This document shows, one piece after another, positions 1 to 8,752 of a stretch of DNA of 39,874 nucleotides. The first letter of the stretch is position 1, and every line of letters starts with the position of its first letter. Origin of the DNA: Pseudogemmobacter bohemicus (GTDB taxonomy: Bacteria > Pseudomonadota > Alphaproteobacteria > Rhodobacterales > Rhodobacteraceae); the NCBI RefSeq assembly GCF_003290025.1, contig NZ_QNHG01000002.1, positions 348,732-388,605 on the forward strand, read 5' to 3'. The notes under the pieces are model-generated. The model searched no databases. It worked only from the letters and a program-made list of their open reading frames with translations, and was not told where the DNA came from. A program made the translations under genes and the position numbers.

Positions 1-1
1 A

Positions 2-172
2 GGTGCAATCTTCTTTGCTGTCAACGATCCTGAAGGGTTGTTAATTCTTTTGCGAATGGGGCCATGGCATTACGATCCTGACCGGGCTGTCTTTACCAGA
101 GGATTTTCCAGTGCATTCAACAGGCTGCTGCAAGCACACGCCCAGGTTGTCAGCGGGAGGCTTTCTCAGTAA
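2..172 (+). CDS. C-terminal end of an unidentified protein (partial)
   Basis: An open frame enters from the left edge and runs 56 codons to a TAA stop. The visible protein is hydrophobic near its start (GAIFFAVNDPEGLLILL) and then mixed. I do not recognise the family. It stops 26 bases before the probable start of the kpsF-type gene on the same strand, so the two may be co-transcribed, which would fit a surface-polysaccharide gene, but that rests on position only. Confidence 0.5.
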   Translation, partial: GAIFFAVNDPEGLLILLRMGPWHYDPDRAVFTRGFSSAFNRLLQAHAQVVSGRLSQ

Positions 173-198
173 AGTGGCCGCCCACAAAATTCATTCCA

Positions 199-1227
199 TT
201 GCCCTTGCCACCGGATCCTTTCGTGACTGTTGAGAACCCCTCCCTTCCCCGCCCGATTTCTGACGATTCTCTTTCCGATGCCGCTCTCCTGGCGGCAGAG
301 CGGGTTCTGCGCCTCGAAGGCGAAGCAGTGCTGGCGCTGTCCCGTACGCTGCCGGCCGATTTTCCTGCAGCCGTCGCGCTGATCCTCGCCGGGGGTGGGC
401 GGGTGGTGGTGTCTGGCATGGGGAAATCGGGGCATATCGGCTGCAAACTGGCGGCGACGCTGGCCTCTACCGGCACGCCCGCCTTCTTCGTCCATCCTGC
501 CGAAGCCAGTCACGGCGATCTGGGCATGATTACCGGCGATGACATCTGCATCCTGATCTCGAATTCCGGCGAGACTTCGGAACTGGGCGATATCATCGCC
601 CATTGCGCCCGTTTCGCCATTCCTGTGATCGGTATCTCGAAACGCTCTGAGAGCACACTGATGCGGGCCGCGAGGCTGCGCCTCACGCTGCCGGATCTGC
701 CCGAGGCCTGTGCGATCGGCATGGCGCCGACAACCTCGACCACGCTGACACTGGCGCTTGGTGATGCGCTCGCGGTGGCATTGATGGAGGCACGCTCATT
801 CCGCCCGGACCATTTCCGCACCTATCACCCTGGCGGCAAGCTTGGCGCGCGCCTGTTGAAAGTGGCGCAAATCATGCATCGGGGGGATGCGGTGCCCGTG
901 GTCCGCGAAAGCCTGCCAATGCCCGAAGTGCTGATCACCATGACCTCGCATGGCTTCGGTGTGGCGGGTGTCATCGACAAGGCGGGGCGTCTGAAAGCCG
1001 TGATCAGCGACGGGGATCTGCGGCGCAATATGGCCGGGCTGATGAAGCGCCACGCGCTGGAAGTCGCCACGCCCGACCCGGTAACCGTGAGCGCGGATAC
1101 GCTGGCGGCCGAAGCGCTTTCAATTCTGAACCAGCGCAAAATCGGCGCCGTTTTCGTTGTTGATTCAGATGGGCGGCCCGAAGGCATTCTGCATGTGCAT
1201 GACTGCCTCCGCGCCGGTATCGCCTGA
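199..1227 (+). CDS. kpsF: KpsF/GutQ-family arabinose-5-phosphate isomerase (SIS + two CBS domains)
   Basis: Enzymes of this family interconvert D-ribulose 5-phosphate and D-arabinose 5-phosphate in the cytoplasm, the first step towards Kdo for lipopolysaccharide and capsule. The 342-residue length is close to the family's usual ~320-340. The sugar-isomerase (SIS) domain covers about residues 40-180, with MGKSGH at 74-79, AEASHGD at 101-107 (catalytic-region His105) and SNSGET at 121-126. Two CBS repeats fill about 205-335. The start used is a TTG; a GTG at 223 is the alternative, and neither has a clear ribosome site. Kdo/capsule gene clusters often carry such an isomerase in addition to a core copy (kdsD); which one this is cannot be told here. 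The family is confident; the symbol kpsF over kdsD is inferred. Confidence 0.88.
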   Translation: MPLPPDPFVTVENPSLPRPISDDSLSDAALLAAERVLRLEGEAVLALSRTLPADFPAAVALILAGGGRVVVSGMGKSGHIGCKLAATLASTGTPAFFVHPAEASHGDLGMITGDDICILISNSGETSELGDIIAHCARFAIPVIGISKRSESTLMRAARLRLTLPDLPEACAIGMAPTTSTTLTLALGDALAVALMEARSFRPDHFRTYHPGGKLGARLLKVAQIMHRGDAVPVVRESLPMPEVLITMTSHGFGVAGVIDKAGRLKAVISDGDLRRNMAGLMKRHALEVATPDPVTVSADTLAAEALSILNQRKIGAVFVVDSDGRPEGILHVHDCLRAGIA

Positions 1228-1244
1228 CGGCTGCAACGGGTGGT

Positions 1245-2048
1245 TCAGCTGTAACGCGCAGTCCAGTAGGAGGTGATCTTCGCCGTTTCCCCGGGGGTGA
1301 ACGGCGTGGCCCGCAGCAAAATGTCCAGCTGCTGGGTCGATTGCAGCACATTGGCCGGATTGCTGATCGTAGTGACGGAAATACCGGCCAGACGGTCGGC
1401 AAGGGCCAGCCCATAGGTACCGCCCGGCAGTGTCACCGGCAGGCTGTCATTGCCGTCATTCAGCAGATACCACTGGCTTCCACTCTGTTGCAGCCGTGGC
1501 CGGTTCGCAGCGGTGGGCTGCAAGGCGTGATGACCCGGCTGGCGGCGCAAGGAGACCCCGACCCGCAGACTGGCGCTGGCAGTGCTGTTGATACGGATCA
1601 ATGTCCCGCTATTCGCCTGGACGATGTTCTGTGTCACCTGGCCCACTGTTGTCAGAAAGGTTCCGCCGAACGACGGGGCAACCACGGTCAGACGGGCATT
1701 GCCCGATCCACCCGAGATATAGTCGCCGCGCAAGAGGTAGAAGCCCGTTTCCGGCGCCGTGGCGATCATCGCATTGCCGGCACCGCTGACATCATACCAG
1801 GGGTTTGGGCTCAACTCCGTTCCCGCCGTCGTCCCGGCACTGACATCAAGACAAAGGCCAACCGTCTGCCCGGACACAGCCGGTGTGGCGCCCAGGTGAT
1901 CCTGAAAGATCCTGGCGCCGGCGGGATCATAACCACCGGCCCAATAGCCGGTGGCGCCCCCGGTGAAGAGTTCCTCCGGAGTCCAGCCAGAAAGCGCTTT
2001 GCGCCTGCGAAGCGGGAGCGCCGTGAGAGAAAGCCCTAACGAAAACAT
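1245..2048 (-). CDS. Phage/GTA tail- or spike-fibre-like protein
   Basis: A 267-residue protein without a signal peptide or membrane segment, rich in Gly, Ser and Thr. Its N-terminal third (GGATGYWAGGYDPAGARIFQD, followed by TPAVSGQTVGLCLDVS) follows the pattern seen in Rhodobacterales phage tail proteins: a Trp/Tyr-Asp-Pro stretch, a phenylalanine-Gln-Asp, then a Thr-Pro-Val-Gly-Leu-Asp-Ser stretch. Near residue 175 it has PGHHALQPTAANRPRLQ, matching the 'NHATQ-TAA-RP' signature of the same proteins, which leads into a predicted beta-rich lectin-like fold. Such proteins form fibres or spikes that contact cell-surface polysaccharide. It is convergent with kpsF (17 bases between stops) and divergent, across 530 bases, from a spike base gene. 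The fibre role is inferred from pattern only. Confidence 0.6.
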   Translation of the reverse strand: MFSLGLSLTALPLRRRKALSGWTPEELFTGGATGYWAGGYDPAGARIFQDHLGATPAVSGQTVGLCLDVSAGTTAGTELSPNPWYDVSGAGNAMIATAPETGFYLLRGDYISGGSGNARLTVVAPSFGGTFLTTVGQVTQNIVQANSGTLIRINSTASASLRVGVSLRRQPGHHALQPTAANRPRLQQSGSQWYLLNDGNDSLPVTLPGGTYGLALADRLAGISVTTISNPANVLQSTQQLDILLRATPFTPGETAKITSYWTARYS

Positions 2049-2578
2049 ATGAATGCCCGTGGATTATTGCCCATCGCCCAATTAAGCAGAGCATGTGCGA
2101 ACCCTTTGCAAAGGCAGGGCACCCCGATCCGGCCAAAGACGCAACGCCACTTTCTGCAATGCGAGGCATTCCCCCTGCCCTGGCTGCCGCTGTGAGAGAC
2201 AGGGCGAATAGCTGAGGTCCTTTGCCCGTCTGCCAGGCGGCAATTTGATCCCGTTCCCGAACCTTGCTCCTCACTATGATACCCGGGCTTCTTTTCCACC
2301 CGGTCTGGCTGCCAGATCCGGGCTGTTTGCGGCGCCACCTCCTGCTCATGCCAGGACATGATGAACCGGGCTGGTCCGCTCTCGCCTTCGACCCGTCCAG
2401 ATGCCTCAGAGGCAGGGTGTAATCTTTGGCCGGGTGGCGCGCCCGGCGAACGCAAAATAATCCGGTCTGCGCGCCGGCTTGCCGGTCATCGGATGTTGCA
2501 ACCACCAGCGTTCGCAAGGCCAGGATATTGGAGATCATTCCTGAATAGGCTCCCGTGAGAGACTGACAGGAGAATGAT
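2049..2578. other. Intergenic region between divergent spike-like genes
   Basis: About 530 bases between the start of the fibre-like gene (minus) and the spike base gene (plus). Several short open frames occur in both strands but none shows a ribosome site or a recognisable protein. Promoters for the two divergent genes should lie here; I see no convincing -35/-10 pair. Confidence 0.4.
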
Positions 2579-2836
2579 ATGTCCGATCCCTTCCAGAAAC
2601 ATGCGCGTGGTCTGACCGCCCCCGCTGACCGGCATTTTGCCATCATCCCTTCGGACAGTACTGACCTGCCGATACGACCAAGGGTTCTGTGCTGCACGAC
2701 CGCGGGCACTGTGGCGATCCGGGATATGCAGGGGCTGGATGTGACCTATCCGCTTGAGGCGGGGCAAGTGCTCCTGTTCTCGCCCGTGCGGGTTCTGGCC
2801 AGCGGAACCACCGCTACCGTCGTAGGCTGGTTGTGA
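2579..2836 (+). CDS. Spike base protein, RCAP_Rcc01079 (GhsA-like) family
   Basis: An 85-residue protein with the layout of the small spike base family named after R. capsulatus rcc01079: a Ser-Asp-Ser/Thr stretch (IIPSDSTDLP, about residues 22-31), a 'PRVLCCTTAGTVAIRD' beta segment where the family has 'ALYVGTAGNVAV', then 'AGQVLLFSPVRVLASGTTAT' ending the protein. In R. capsulatus this protein is part of the gene transfer agent head spike (GhsA), which with its partner GhsB binds the capsule. A good ribosome site (AGGAG) lies 7 bases before the ATG. It is alone here, without GTA head or tail genes, so it is probably a dispersed spike gene or a phage remnant. The family call is fairly strong; the cellular role is inferred. 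Confidence 0.68.
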   Translation: MSDPFQKHARGLTAPADRHFAIIPSDSTDLPIRPRVLCCTTAGTVAIRDMQGLDVTYPLEAGQVLLFSPVRVLASGTTATVVGWL

Positions 2837-3580
2837 TGAAGTCGCCGTCACAGACCGGCGGCAGAGCAAGGTGACGCTCCGGCACTGCCCGGAGCCAGGT
2901 GTAGCTTTCTGACTGTTGCAAGGCAGTCCGCAGACTGGAGACCGGTCCGGAGATGGCCAGCATGCCCACCAGACATCGACCCTGTCATGTCCGTGCCTGA
3001 ATTGGTTTCCGGTGCCAACCGGATCGCGGCGGACAGGGTAGATGACAATCCGCATACCGGAAATCCGGATATCGGCCATTCAGACGGGCTGATGAACCCT
3101 GCGACCTTGCTGCACCGGAACCAGAGTGACAACAGAATTTCCGGGTCTGGCCACGCATGCAAAACGATGCAGACCAATGACTAACCACGATGAACAATCG
3201 CCCGGTGCCAGGTTTCGGCGCCCCACGCAACTGCACGTCCAACGGCATCGCGAGGCACCAGACAACCGGGTGACAGGGCTTGCCGCAGCCAGGGTCGCCA
3301 AACAGCCGCGCGACAGTCGGGCACCGCTTCCGCCTCCTTCGGGGGGCGTGTTTTTCGTCTGAAAATCCGTGATCGTGCTCAGCCGGCGGGTGATATCAGC
3401 TGCGCCCGGCCTGATGTCCGGTGCGCCGGGCTTCACGCTCCGGCGCGTCGAAGTGGCCGGTCCTTCGATGCGAGACCCGCGCAAGTCCGGCCCCTCTCTG
3501 CGGGATGGACCTGCCATCACCCTTTGCCAGATGACAAGCCGCGCCGACGATCCTGCCGGAGACCGTCGGGACAGCCTCGA
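2837..3580. other. Long intergenic region, no supported gene
   Basis: About 740 bases between the spike base gene and the 3' end of scpB. Short open frames are present on both strands but lack ribosome sites and recognisable sequence. The only structured elements seen are a hairpin with a UUCG loop followed by T residues (3331-3355) and a perfect 7-base inverted repeat, GCGCCGG/CCGGCGC, at 3423-3446. Confidence 0.4.
3331..3355 (+). terminator. Rho-independent terminator with UUCG tetraloop
   Basis: CGCCTCC and GGGGGCG pair (with one G-T) around a TTCG loop, followed closely by TGTTTTT. This is a textbook intrinsic terminator on the plus strand. The nearest plus-strand gene ends 500 bases upstream, so it either ends a long spike-base transcript or a small RNA that I could not define. 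Confidence 0.6.
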
Positions 3581-4225
3581 CTAGTCTGCCTGTTCACCCG
3601 CGATCGGCAGATCCAGCGCGATATCAGCCGCTGGCTTCAGCAGCCCGGCATCTTCCAGCGCCTCAAGGTCGGGCAGATCGCGCAGGGTTTCCAGACCAAA
3701 CTGCAGCAGAAACCCCGGCGTGGTGACATAGGTGTAAGGCGCGCCGGGTTCCGGGCTGCGGGGGCCGCGGGCAATCAGGGCCTGGCGGTGCAGCCGGGCG
3801 ATCAGGTCGCGGCTGACCTCTCGCCCGGTCAGGCGCGAGATCGCACCACGGGTCACCGGCTGCATATAGGCGATGATGGTCAGGACGAGGGCTTCGTTCG
3901 CCGTCAGGTCACGGCTGGCATCACCTTCCTGCCGGGCAGCGCGGATCGCACCTGCGTGTTGCGGTCGGGTGCGGAACTGCCAGCCGCCTGCACTGCGCGC
4001 GATCTCGTAGGGACGCCCCGCGAGTTCGGCCGCAATATCTGCGATCAGCAGATCGAGCACACAGTCCCGGCCGACCACCCGGGTCAGCACGTCCCGTCCG
4101 ACCGGCTCGGAGGATGCGAAGAGCACCGCCTCGACCCGCGCCATCCATTCCCGCCAGCGCAGGGCTTGCGGCAGCTCGGCGAGTTCGGTGTCCAGCGGCT
4201 CGGCGGATTTCCGGGCCATCGTCAC
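3581..4225 (-). CDS. scpB: ScpB-family segregation and condensation protein (plasmid type)
   Basis: ScpB is the winged-helix (kite) subunit that binds the kleisin ScpA in the SMC-ScpAB chromosome condensation complex. The 214-residue protein has the family's two winged-helix lobes: the first around EWMARVEAVLFASSEPVGRD (about 27-46), the second containing LTANEALVLTIIAYMQPVTRGAISRLTGREV (about 108-138) and the 'APYTYVTTPGFLLQFGLETL' wing. It starts with a GTG that overlaps the TGA of the DUF1403 gene (GTGA); an ATG at 4219 is the alternative. No scpA or smc gene is visible here, so this copy either borrows the chromosomal partners or works with DUF1403. A truncated copy of its first ~47 codons lies at 28725. 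Confidence 0.85.
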   Translation of the reverse strand: MTMARKSAEPLDTELAELPQALRWREWMARVEAVLFASSEPVGRDVLTRVVGRDCVLDLLIADIAAELAGRPYEIARSAGGWQFRTRPQHAGAIRAARQEGDASRDLTANEALVLTIIAYMQPVTRGAISRLTGREVSRDLIARLHRQALIARGPRSPEPGAPYTYVTTPGFLLQFGLETLRDLPDLEALEDAGLLKPAADIALDLPIAGEQAD

Positions 4226-5167
4226 AATCCGTAAAGCCGGAAGGTCGCCCGCCCGGTCAGTTCGCGCACCAGCCCGAGCGAGGTCAGACGATCAAACAAC
4301 CGCCGCGCGGCGCGATCACTGGCCTCTGCCCCCGCCTGAGCCGCCAGCGCATCCTCGGTCAGGAGTGCGGTGATGATGGCGGCCGTGTCCTTTCCCGGCC
4401 GCCGCAGATTTGCCGCCCGCAAGGCATCGGCGCGGCGCGCCAGATCGGCATGCAGATCGAACGCTGCAACCGCCCCCCTGCCCCAGGCCGCCGCGCAGGC
4501 CGCAAACCATGCCTCACCCTCCAGCCGGAACGCCGCGCGCGGAAGATGCGCCGCAAGCAACGGCACCGGCCGATCCCAGCCAAGCGCCCGGGCCAAAAGG
4601 GCATCAGCCAGCCAGAGAGCAAGGCCGCGACAGATCTGACCAAGGGCAAGCACGTCCCGCGCCGCCTCCGCCGCAAACCGCAAGGGCGGGGTGCGCCCGA
4701 CAAACCGCGCGCCGAGATCGCGCAAAATCTCTGAAGCCGGTCCGGGCGGCAGATCGAAGAAAGCGGGCAGCCGCGCGGGCCAGTCCTCGGACCTCAGCGC
4801 CCGCGCCTCGCCAAGCCCGCGCCAGCCAAGCAGCATCCGCCCGGCGGGGCCGGGATCATCGCCGGGTTTGCGCAGCGCGAAACCATCACGCAGTTGCGCC
4901 TCGCCTTCCCGACGCCCCTCAAGCTGAGAAATCGCTGCGGCAGCCGTAAGCGCAAGCCGCTTGCGCCAGAGAAGGCCGACCGGATCCCCGGACCGGGCAA
5001 TCGGATCCAGCGCCGCGAGCGCCGCACCGGCAGAAAACAGTGCCGTTTCAAAATCATCGCGACCCACGCCCTGCCGAACCCATCGCGGAAGAGCCGGAAG
5101 ATTCGGGACTGTCGGACGAGGTTTCACGGCACGGGACATCCCGGAACGCTAGCAAGTATCGGCGTTT
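4086..5167 (-). repeat. Inverted duplication, copy 1 (DUF1403 plus start of scpB)
   Basis: This 1,082-base stretch is nearly the same as the reverse complement of 27784-28864 (1,081 bases). The match begins at the sequence AAACGCCGATACTTGCTAG upstream of the DUF1403 start and ends about 46 codons into scpB. The size difference equals one deleted base in copy 2. Differences cluster at the scpB start codon region and near the end of DUF1403. Confidence 0.9.
4222..5139 (-). CDS. DUF1403 family protein, ScpB partner candidate
   Basis: A 305-residue, Ala/Arg/Leu-rich protein of the DUF1403 family, which in Rhodobacterales plasmids sits beside scpB. Most of it looks helical, without signal peptide or membrane segments. 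The last ~40 residues (RAARRLFDRLTSLGLVRELT, then GRATFRLYGL) read like a winged-helix: a recognition-type helix followed by a 'TGR..FRLY' wing, as in other DNA-binding wHTH tails. Its stop overlaps the scpB start, so the two are translationally coupled. By analogy with ScpA-ScpB it could be a plasmid-borne kleisin-like or DNA-loading partner; that is a hypothesis. A second copy with a one-base deletion is at 27812-28728. Confidence 0.75.
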   Translation of the reverse strand: MSRAVKPRPTVPNLPALPRWVRQGVGRDDFETALFSAGAALAALDPIARSGDPVGLLWRKRLALTAAAAISQLEGRREGEAQLRDGFALRKPGDDPGPAGRMLLGWRGLGEARALRSEDWPARLPAFFDLPPGPASEILRDLGARFVGRTPPLRFAAEAARDVLALGQICRGLALWLADALLARALGWDRPVPLLAAHLPRAAFRLEGEAWFAACAAAWGRGAVAAFDLHADLARRADALRAANLRRPGKDTAAIITALLTEDALAAQAGAEASDRAARRLFDRLTSLGLVRELTGRATFRLYGL

Positions 5168-5207
5168 TATACCATGTCGATCTTGAGTGTGGCGGGTTCG
5201 GGTGCGG

Positions 5208-6821
5208 TCAGCTGATCCTGAAAACAGCACCGGCCCGATCCAGCGCCTCATAGAGCCGGGCATCGCGACCATAGACATCCTTGCGGAAGTGAACCCCGCC
5301 GCGGGCATCGGTAAACGCCGTCCGGTATTCGAGATGAACCGGGACATGTTCGTCCAGCTGGATCCGGGTTTGTCGCTGGCTGCGGAGCGTCGACTGGAAA
5401 AGCTCTACCGGGTCGTCGGTCTGGCGCGACAGGAGTTCATAGGCGAAATCATGCGGCCTTTGCAGGCGGATGCAGCCCGCAGAATATGCGCGCAAAGTGC
5501 TGTCGAACAGGTTTCGTTCCGGGCTGTCGTGGAGATAGATCGCCCAGGGGTTGGGAAACATGAATTTGACCGTTCCAAGCGGATTGGTCGGCCCGGGTGC
5601 CTGTCGCAGGCTGTAGGGAAAGTTGCGCGGCGTATAGCGCGAAAAGTTAATCGAACTGCGCGGAACAACGCGACCGGCGTTGTCGACGACGTCCAGTTGC
5701 CGGGCGCCCCCGGCTGCGAGGCTCTTCCAATAGGTCCGTGCAACGATGGATCGCGGCAGCGTCCAGTCGGGGTTGACCTCCATATAGGTCATCTCGTGTG
5801 AGAATTCCGGTGTCTGCATATCATCCGGCCGGCTGCCGATGATCGAGACCGTGTCCAGCGTCACAAGATCGTTGTCCATGATCTGCGTGGTGAAATCGGC
5901 AAGGTTCACCCAGATATGGCGTTGGCCGCGCGGCACATTGAGCCAGCGTTCGCGTTCGAGCGCCACAGTCAGGGATCGCAGGCGCGCATCGGCGGATATG
6001 TTGATTTCGTTCAGCGTGGCCTCATCGGCAATCCCGTTGGGCGCAAGCGCGTGAAAGCCCTGAAAGGCGGCAACGGCGGCCTGAATGCGTTGATCGTAGG
6101 AGGCCGTGGCTGTACGGGGCAGATATCCCATCTCGATCAGGCGGTTGCGCAGGATCACCACGGATTCGCCTGTATCGCCGGGTCTGAGGCTGCTGGCAGT
6201 GATCTGTGGTCCCCAACCTCCGCCGGCGATCCGTTCCTTCAGTTGATAGATCGCGTGCAGCAGGCGGGAATATTCGGGGCAGGTCGGCACCAGGCTTCGC
6301 ATGAACATCACGGGTTCAGCGGCCACGAACCTGCGCATCAACTCTGCCACATCGGGCCGGGGAAGGGTGCGAACGATCTGCGGGATGATCCGGATTGGTT
6401 CGAGCACTCCACTGCTGATGTCTGTGGCATATTGGACGAAAAGGCTGGACGTCCGCGCCTCCAGCCTTGCCATGTCCCGTTCGCTCAAAACCTCGCGGTA
6501 GGCAGTAAGAAGCCCCTCCAGATCATATCGATCTGCCGGCAATCCGTGATCTCCCGCCTGCGACAGGGCAGTAACGAACGCGGATCTGCGATCAGCATGC
6601 CCGGGACCGGTCCAGACCGGCGCATAGTTTGTCTCACGGTAAAAGGTTGCCAGCCCGGGGTCATTGGAGACACTTTCTGCCAGGGCAAAGCTGAAAGCCG
6701 GGAACCCCTGGGCAAAGATCCGTCCCGGAGCCAGGCCCATCAGGCCGCTTCCCGCCATCATTCCAAGAATGTGCCGACGGGATGCACCAGAGCGCAATCT
6801 GGGTTTTTTCTCGGTACTCAC
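5208..6821 (-). CDS. L,D-transpeptidase (YcbB/LdtD type) with Tat-like signal
   Basis: A periplasmic L,D-transpeptidase that makes 3-3 peptidoglycan cross-links or anchors proteins. From the chosen start it has 537 residues. The N-terminus carries a twin-arginine motif (SRRHILG) before a hydrophobic stretch ending at IFAQG. A scaffold domain follows, then a peptidoglycan-binding repeat (LRPGDTGESVVILRNRL and the AAVAAFQ stretch), then the YkuD catalytic domain with HDSP and the SAGCIRL motif, the nucleophile Cys at about residue 450. I chose GTG at 6821 because AAAGGA lies 9 bases upstream and the signal peptide then begins close to the N-terminus; the frame stays open to 6914. It lies 70 bases upstream of the DUF1403 start, outside the duplication, so it is probably a separate unit. 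Confidence 0.88.
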   Translation of the reverse strand: MSTEKKPRLRSGASRRHILGMMAGSGLMGLAPGRIFAQGFPAFSFALAESVSNDPGLATFYRETNYAPVWTGPGHADRRSAFVTALSQAGDHGLPADRYDLEGLLTAYREVLSERDMARLEARTSSLFVQYATDISSGVLEPIRIIPQIVRTLPRPDVAELMRRFVAAEPVMFMRSLVPTCPEYSRLLHAIYQLKERIAGGGWGPQITASSLRPGDTGESVVILRNRLIEMGYLPRTATASYDQRIQAAVAAFQGFHALAPNGIADEATLNEINISADARLRSLTVALERERWLNVPRGQRHIWVNLADFTTQIMDNDLVTLDTVSIIGSRPDDMQTPEFSHEMTYMEVNPDWTLPRSIVARTYWKSLAAGGARQLDVVDNAGRVVPRSSINFSRYTPRNFPYSLRQAPGPTNPLGTVKFMFPNPWAIYLHDSPERNLFDSTLRAYSAGCIRLQRPHDFAYELLSRQTDDPVELFQSTLRSQRQTRIQLDEHVPVHLEYRTAFTDARGGVHFRKDVYGRDARLYEALDRAGAVFRIS

Positions 6822-7103
6822 TGTCCTCGGTCCTTTCGCAATATCGGCGTTGCTGTGCCGACACAGAGACCGGACAGTGAACCGGCAGCCTGACTGTAAG
6901 GCGGCCGGTCGCAAGGCGGATGATTTCAGAGGGTGATAGGACCTCTAGCTACCTGAGGTTCAAGAAAAATATTTGGCCCGATGCCTGCCTTCACGGGAAT
7001 ATGAGGCTTCGTGAACAGGGGCAGAGTGGCCTGCGCGGCCGATTCCAGACGCAACAGGCAAAGGATACTGGCCAGCCTGGTCGACGGTGGCAACCGTTCC
7101 TGT

Positions 7104-8456
7104 TCAGCCCCCGGCGATGGATGTCAGCAGGTTGACATTCAGCCAGATGATTGTGACGGCGATAACAGCGCACAGCGCGGTCAGCCAAAGCGGCGCGACC
7201 AGATCGCCCATCTTCTTCCGGCTGGCGGTGAACATGACCAGCGGCACGATGGCAAAGGGCAGCTGGAAACTCAGCACCACCTGGCTGAGCAGCAAAAGCC
7301 GTCCCATTCCGTCGCTGCCCCAGATAAGGATCACCAGCACTGCTGGCACGATGGCGATAGAGCGGGTGATCAGCCGCCTGAGAACCGGACTGATGCGGAA
7401 ATTGATGAAGCCCTCCATCACGATCTGTCCGGCCATGGTCGCCGTCACCGTGGCGTTCAGGCCTGAACACAAGAGCGCGATGCCGAACAGGGTCGGCGCC
7501 AGTGATCCGCCCAGAAGCGGGGCCAGCAGGGCATGCGCCTGATCAATCTCGACAATCTCGGTATTGCCGGTTGAGTGGAATGTCGCTGCCGCAAGGATCA
7601 GGATCGAGGCATTGATCAGGAGCGCGAGCATCAGCGCGATGGTGGAATCCCATGTCGCCATGCGCAGCGCCTGACGACGCGCACCTGGCGCGGTGCCCCA
7701 GTTGCGGGTCTGGACGATGCCCGAGTGCAGATACAGGTTGTGCGGCATGACCGTCGCGCCGATGATCCCAAGCGCCAGATAGAGCATCTCGGGGTTGGTT
7801 GCGATCTCGACCGAGGGGGCAAAGCCGATGATCACCGCGTTCCAGTCCGGGTCGGCCATAGCGATCTGCACGAAGAAGCAGGCCGAGATCACAACAAGCA
7901 GCGTGATGACAAAGGCCTCGACCCAGCGGAAGCCCCGGTTTTGCAGCCAGAGGATCAGGAAGACGTCGATGGCCGTCAGGAACACTCCGATCTCCAGCGG
8001 GATCCCGAACAAGAGGTTCAGACCGATCGAGACGCCGATCACCTCGGCCAGATCGGTGGCGATGATCGCGGCTTCGGCGAACAGCCAGAGCGGCCAGGAC
8101 AGCCAGGACGGAAAGGCATCACGACAGGCCTGTGCGAGGTCGCGCCCCGAACCAATTGCCAGCCGCGCGCAGAGCGATTGCAGCAGGATCGCCATGATGT
8201 TTGACAGCAGCGCCACGAACAGCAGCGTGTAGCCGAACTTCGCCCCGCCAGCCAGTGACGTCGCCCAGTTGCCGGGGTCCATATAGCCCACTGCAACCAG
8301 ATAGCCCGGCCCGATGAAGGCCATGAAGCGTCGCCAGGGCGTACCCCCCTGCGGCACCACGATCGAGCCATAGACCTCGGACAGCGACGGCGTCGGGCTT
8401 TGGCTGCGCCAGCCTTCGGACGGTTGGAAGCGCGGGGCGGGGGCTCTGGCTGTCAT
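7104..8456 (-). CDS. mntH: Nramp-family Mn(2+)/H+ symporter MntH
   Basis: A 450-residue membrane protein with about 11 hydrophobic helices. The Nramp metal-binding motifs are both present: [12 protein letters not shown] in helix 1 (about residues 61-72) and [13 protein letters not shown] in helix 6 (about 232-244). It imports manganese, and often iron, using the proton gradient. It stands alone on the minus strand. A palindrome matching Mur/Fur-type manganese-responsive operators lies 11 bases before the start codon, so repression by Mn-bound Mur is likely. Confidence 0.92.
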   Translation of the reverse strand: MTARAPAPRFQPSEGWRSQSPTPSLSEVYGSIVVPQGGTPWRRFMAFIGPGYLVAVGYMDPGNWATSLAGGAKFGYTLLFVALLSNIMAILLQSLCARLAIGSGRDLAQACRDAFPSWLSWPLWLFAEAAIIATDLAEVIGVSIGLNLLFGIPLEIGVFLTAIDVFLILWLQNRGFRWVEAFVITLLVVISACFFVQIAMADPDWNAVIIGFAPSVEIATNPEMLYLALGIIGATVMPHNLYLHSGIVQTRNWGTAPGARRQALRMATWDSTIALMLALLINASILILAAATFHSTGNTEIVEIDQAHALLAPLLGGSLAPTLFGIALLCSGLNATVTATMAGQIVMEGFINFRISPVLRRLITRSIAIVPAVLVILIWGSDGMGRLLLLSQVVLSFQLPFAIVPLVMFTASRKKMGDLVAPLWLTALCAVIAVTIIWLNVNLLTSIAGG

Positions 8457-8467
8457 GGTGACTCTGT

Positions 8468-8482
8468 TGCGAATGATTTGCA
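8468..8482. promoter_or_regulatory. Mur/Fur-type operator upstream of mntH
   Basis: TGCGAATGATTTGCA is a 15-base near-perfect palindrome (TGC-AAT-N-ATT-GCA, one mismatched pair). It fits the manganese-responsive Mur box reported upstream of Mn transporter genes in alphaproteobacteria. It is 11 bases from the mntH ATG, placed to block the promoter or leader. Confidence 0.65.
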
Positions 8483-8752
8483 GTTGCGAGTTATTCCCAA
8501 CAGAGCCCGGAGGTCAACTCCTGTCTGCTTTTGCCTCTGGCCTGACATAGAGACCAGCCATGCAGGGCGGCACGCCCGCGGCAGGGTTCGGGCTCCGGGT
8601 GACTGGCCGCCATGTGTTTTTCTGTGCTGGTACGGCGAGGTTCAGTTCAAGATCCTGACCTCTCTCCGAAAGATTTGAGGTCGCATGAATGTGAACTCTG
8701 GCTGCTGCTGCGCATTGTCAGAGACATAATGTCCAGTCGTCAAATCCCGTAA

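Noticed and set aside
12-27. CTTCTTTGCTGTCAAC near the left edge as a parS site
   Set aside because: One base off the consensus and inside a coding frame, far from the rep genes; kept only as a note.
3080-3520. 146-codon minus-strand open frame and plus-strand frames in the 2.9-3.6 kb gap
   Set aside because: Arg/Pro/Ser-rich text without motif, no ribosome site; frames this long occur by chance in GC-rich DNA.
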